Positions 63,931-64,000 of a stretch of DNA of 64,000 nucleotides are shown piece after piece (within the stretch, counting starts at the first letter, position 1; each line of letters starts with the position of its first letter). The DNA comes from Alphaproteobacteria bacterium (GTDB lineage: Bacteria; Pseudomonadota; Alphaproteobacteria; UBA8366; GCA-2717185), in the NCBI GenBank assembly GCA_012103325.1, contig WLWY01000001.1, positions 806,001 through 870,000 of the forward strand. The letters run 5' to 3'. Below the pieces are notes generated by a model. That model searched no databases and was not told the origin of the DNA. It was given only the letters and a program-made list of their open reading frames with translations. Both the position numbers and the translations under genes were made by a program.

Positions 63931-64000
63931 CATAATCTTGATTGTTTTGTTTCATTTTTTAAAAATATGCGCATTATAGGAGTCATCACGGTTAACGCTT

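Noticed and set aside
1-64000. tRNA, rRNA genes or CRISPR arrays
   Set aside because: No cloverleaf with a CCA-adjacent acceptor stem, no rRNA-like conserved block and no regularly spaced direct repeats were noticed on reading; a covariance search would settle the tRNA point.

Overview
The window reads as a high-GC alphaproteobacterial chromosome, probably a Rhodospirillales-like lineage. The class follows from gene order: hemJ-hemH-hemE facing ppsR-maf-aroE-dnaQ, parB-parA-rsmG-mnmG-mnmE, secB/fxsA/timA/mltA/smr, and hslUV divergent from hisBHAFE. The finer placement is inference. No rRNA, tRNA or CRISPR array was seen.

Layout. 1-504 is the 3' end of an IS5-type transposase. 0.6-8.5 kb holds housekeeping and envelope genes: a PfkB kinase, OsmC, an EI24 membrane protein, bactofilin, nth, dapB, a Sel1 protein and a response regulator. 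8.7-14.8 kb is an unusual cluster: methyltransferase, GT4 glycosyltransferase, a PTPS-like protein with altered active site, a zinc-less MDR dehydrogenase and a RibD-type reductase, divergent from a CDP-alcohol phosphatidyltransferase plus GTP cyclohydrolase II. It looks like an undescribed pathway from GTP to a decorated pterin, pyrimidine or lumazine-like compound. 14.8-24 kb has a sensor kinase, an L,D-transpeptidase, YggS, leuS, lptE and holA.

24-43 kb is the replication and segregation region. parAB, rsmG, mnmG and mnmE carry two perfect 16-bp parS sites. Rho, three haem genes and a gene-free 478-bp hemE-ppsR gap follow. That gap has DnaA-box-like sequences and an AT-rich tract and is the probable chromosome origin, the same place as in Caulobacter and Rickettsia. 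ppsR, maf, aroE, dnaQ, secB, a phosphatase and fxsA continue.

43.8-57 kb has timA, mltA, a lutABC lactate-oxidation operon, smr, an XRE regulator, hslUV and a histidine operon (hisB, hisH, a GNAT gene, hisA, hisF, hisE), followed by a HIT protein and an N-carbamoylase-type amidohydrolase.

57-64 kb is a mobile, eroded end. An IS66 element lies between a comM remnant and a 3'-truncated WYL/TerB-like gene, without target duplication, so it probably marks a deletion. A luciferase-like monooxygenase and an alpha/beta hydrolase follow. Last is an IS110-family element inserted in a REP-like palindrome. Its 163-nt leader contains four short segments that match the target and the element ends in the way expected for a bridge RNA.
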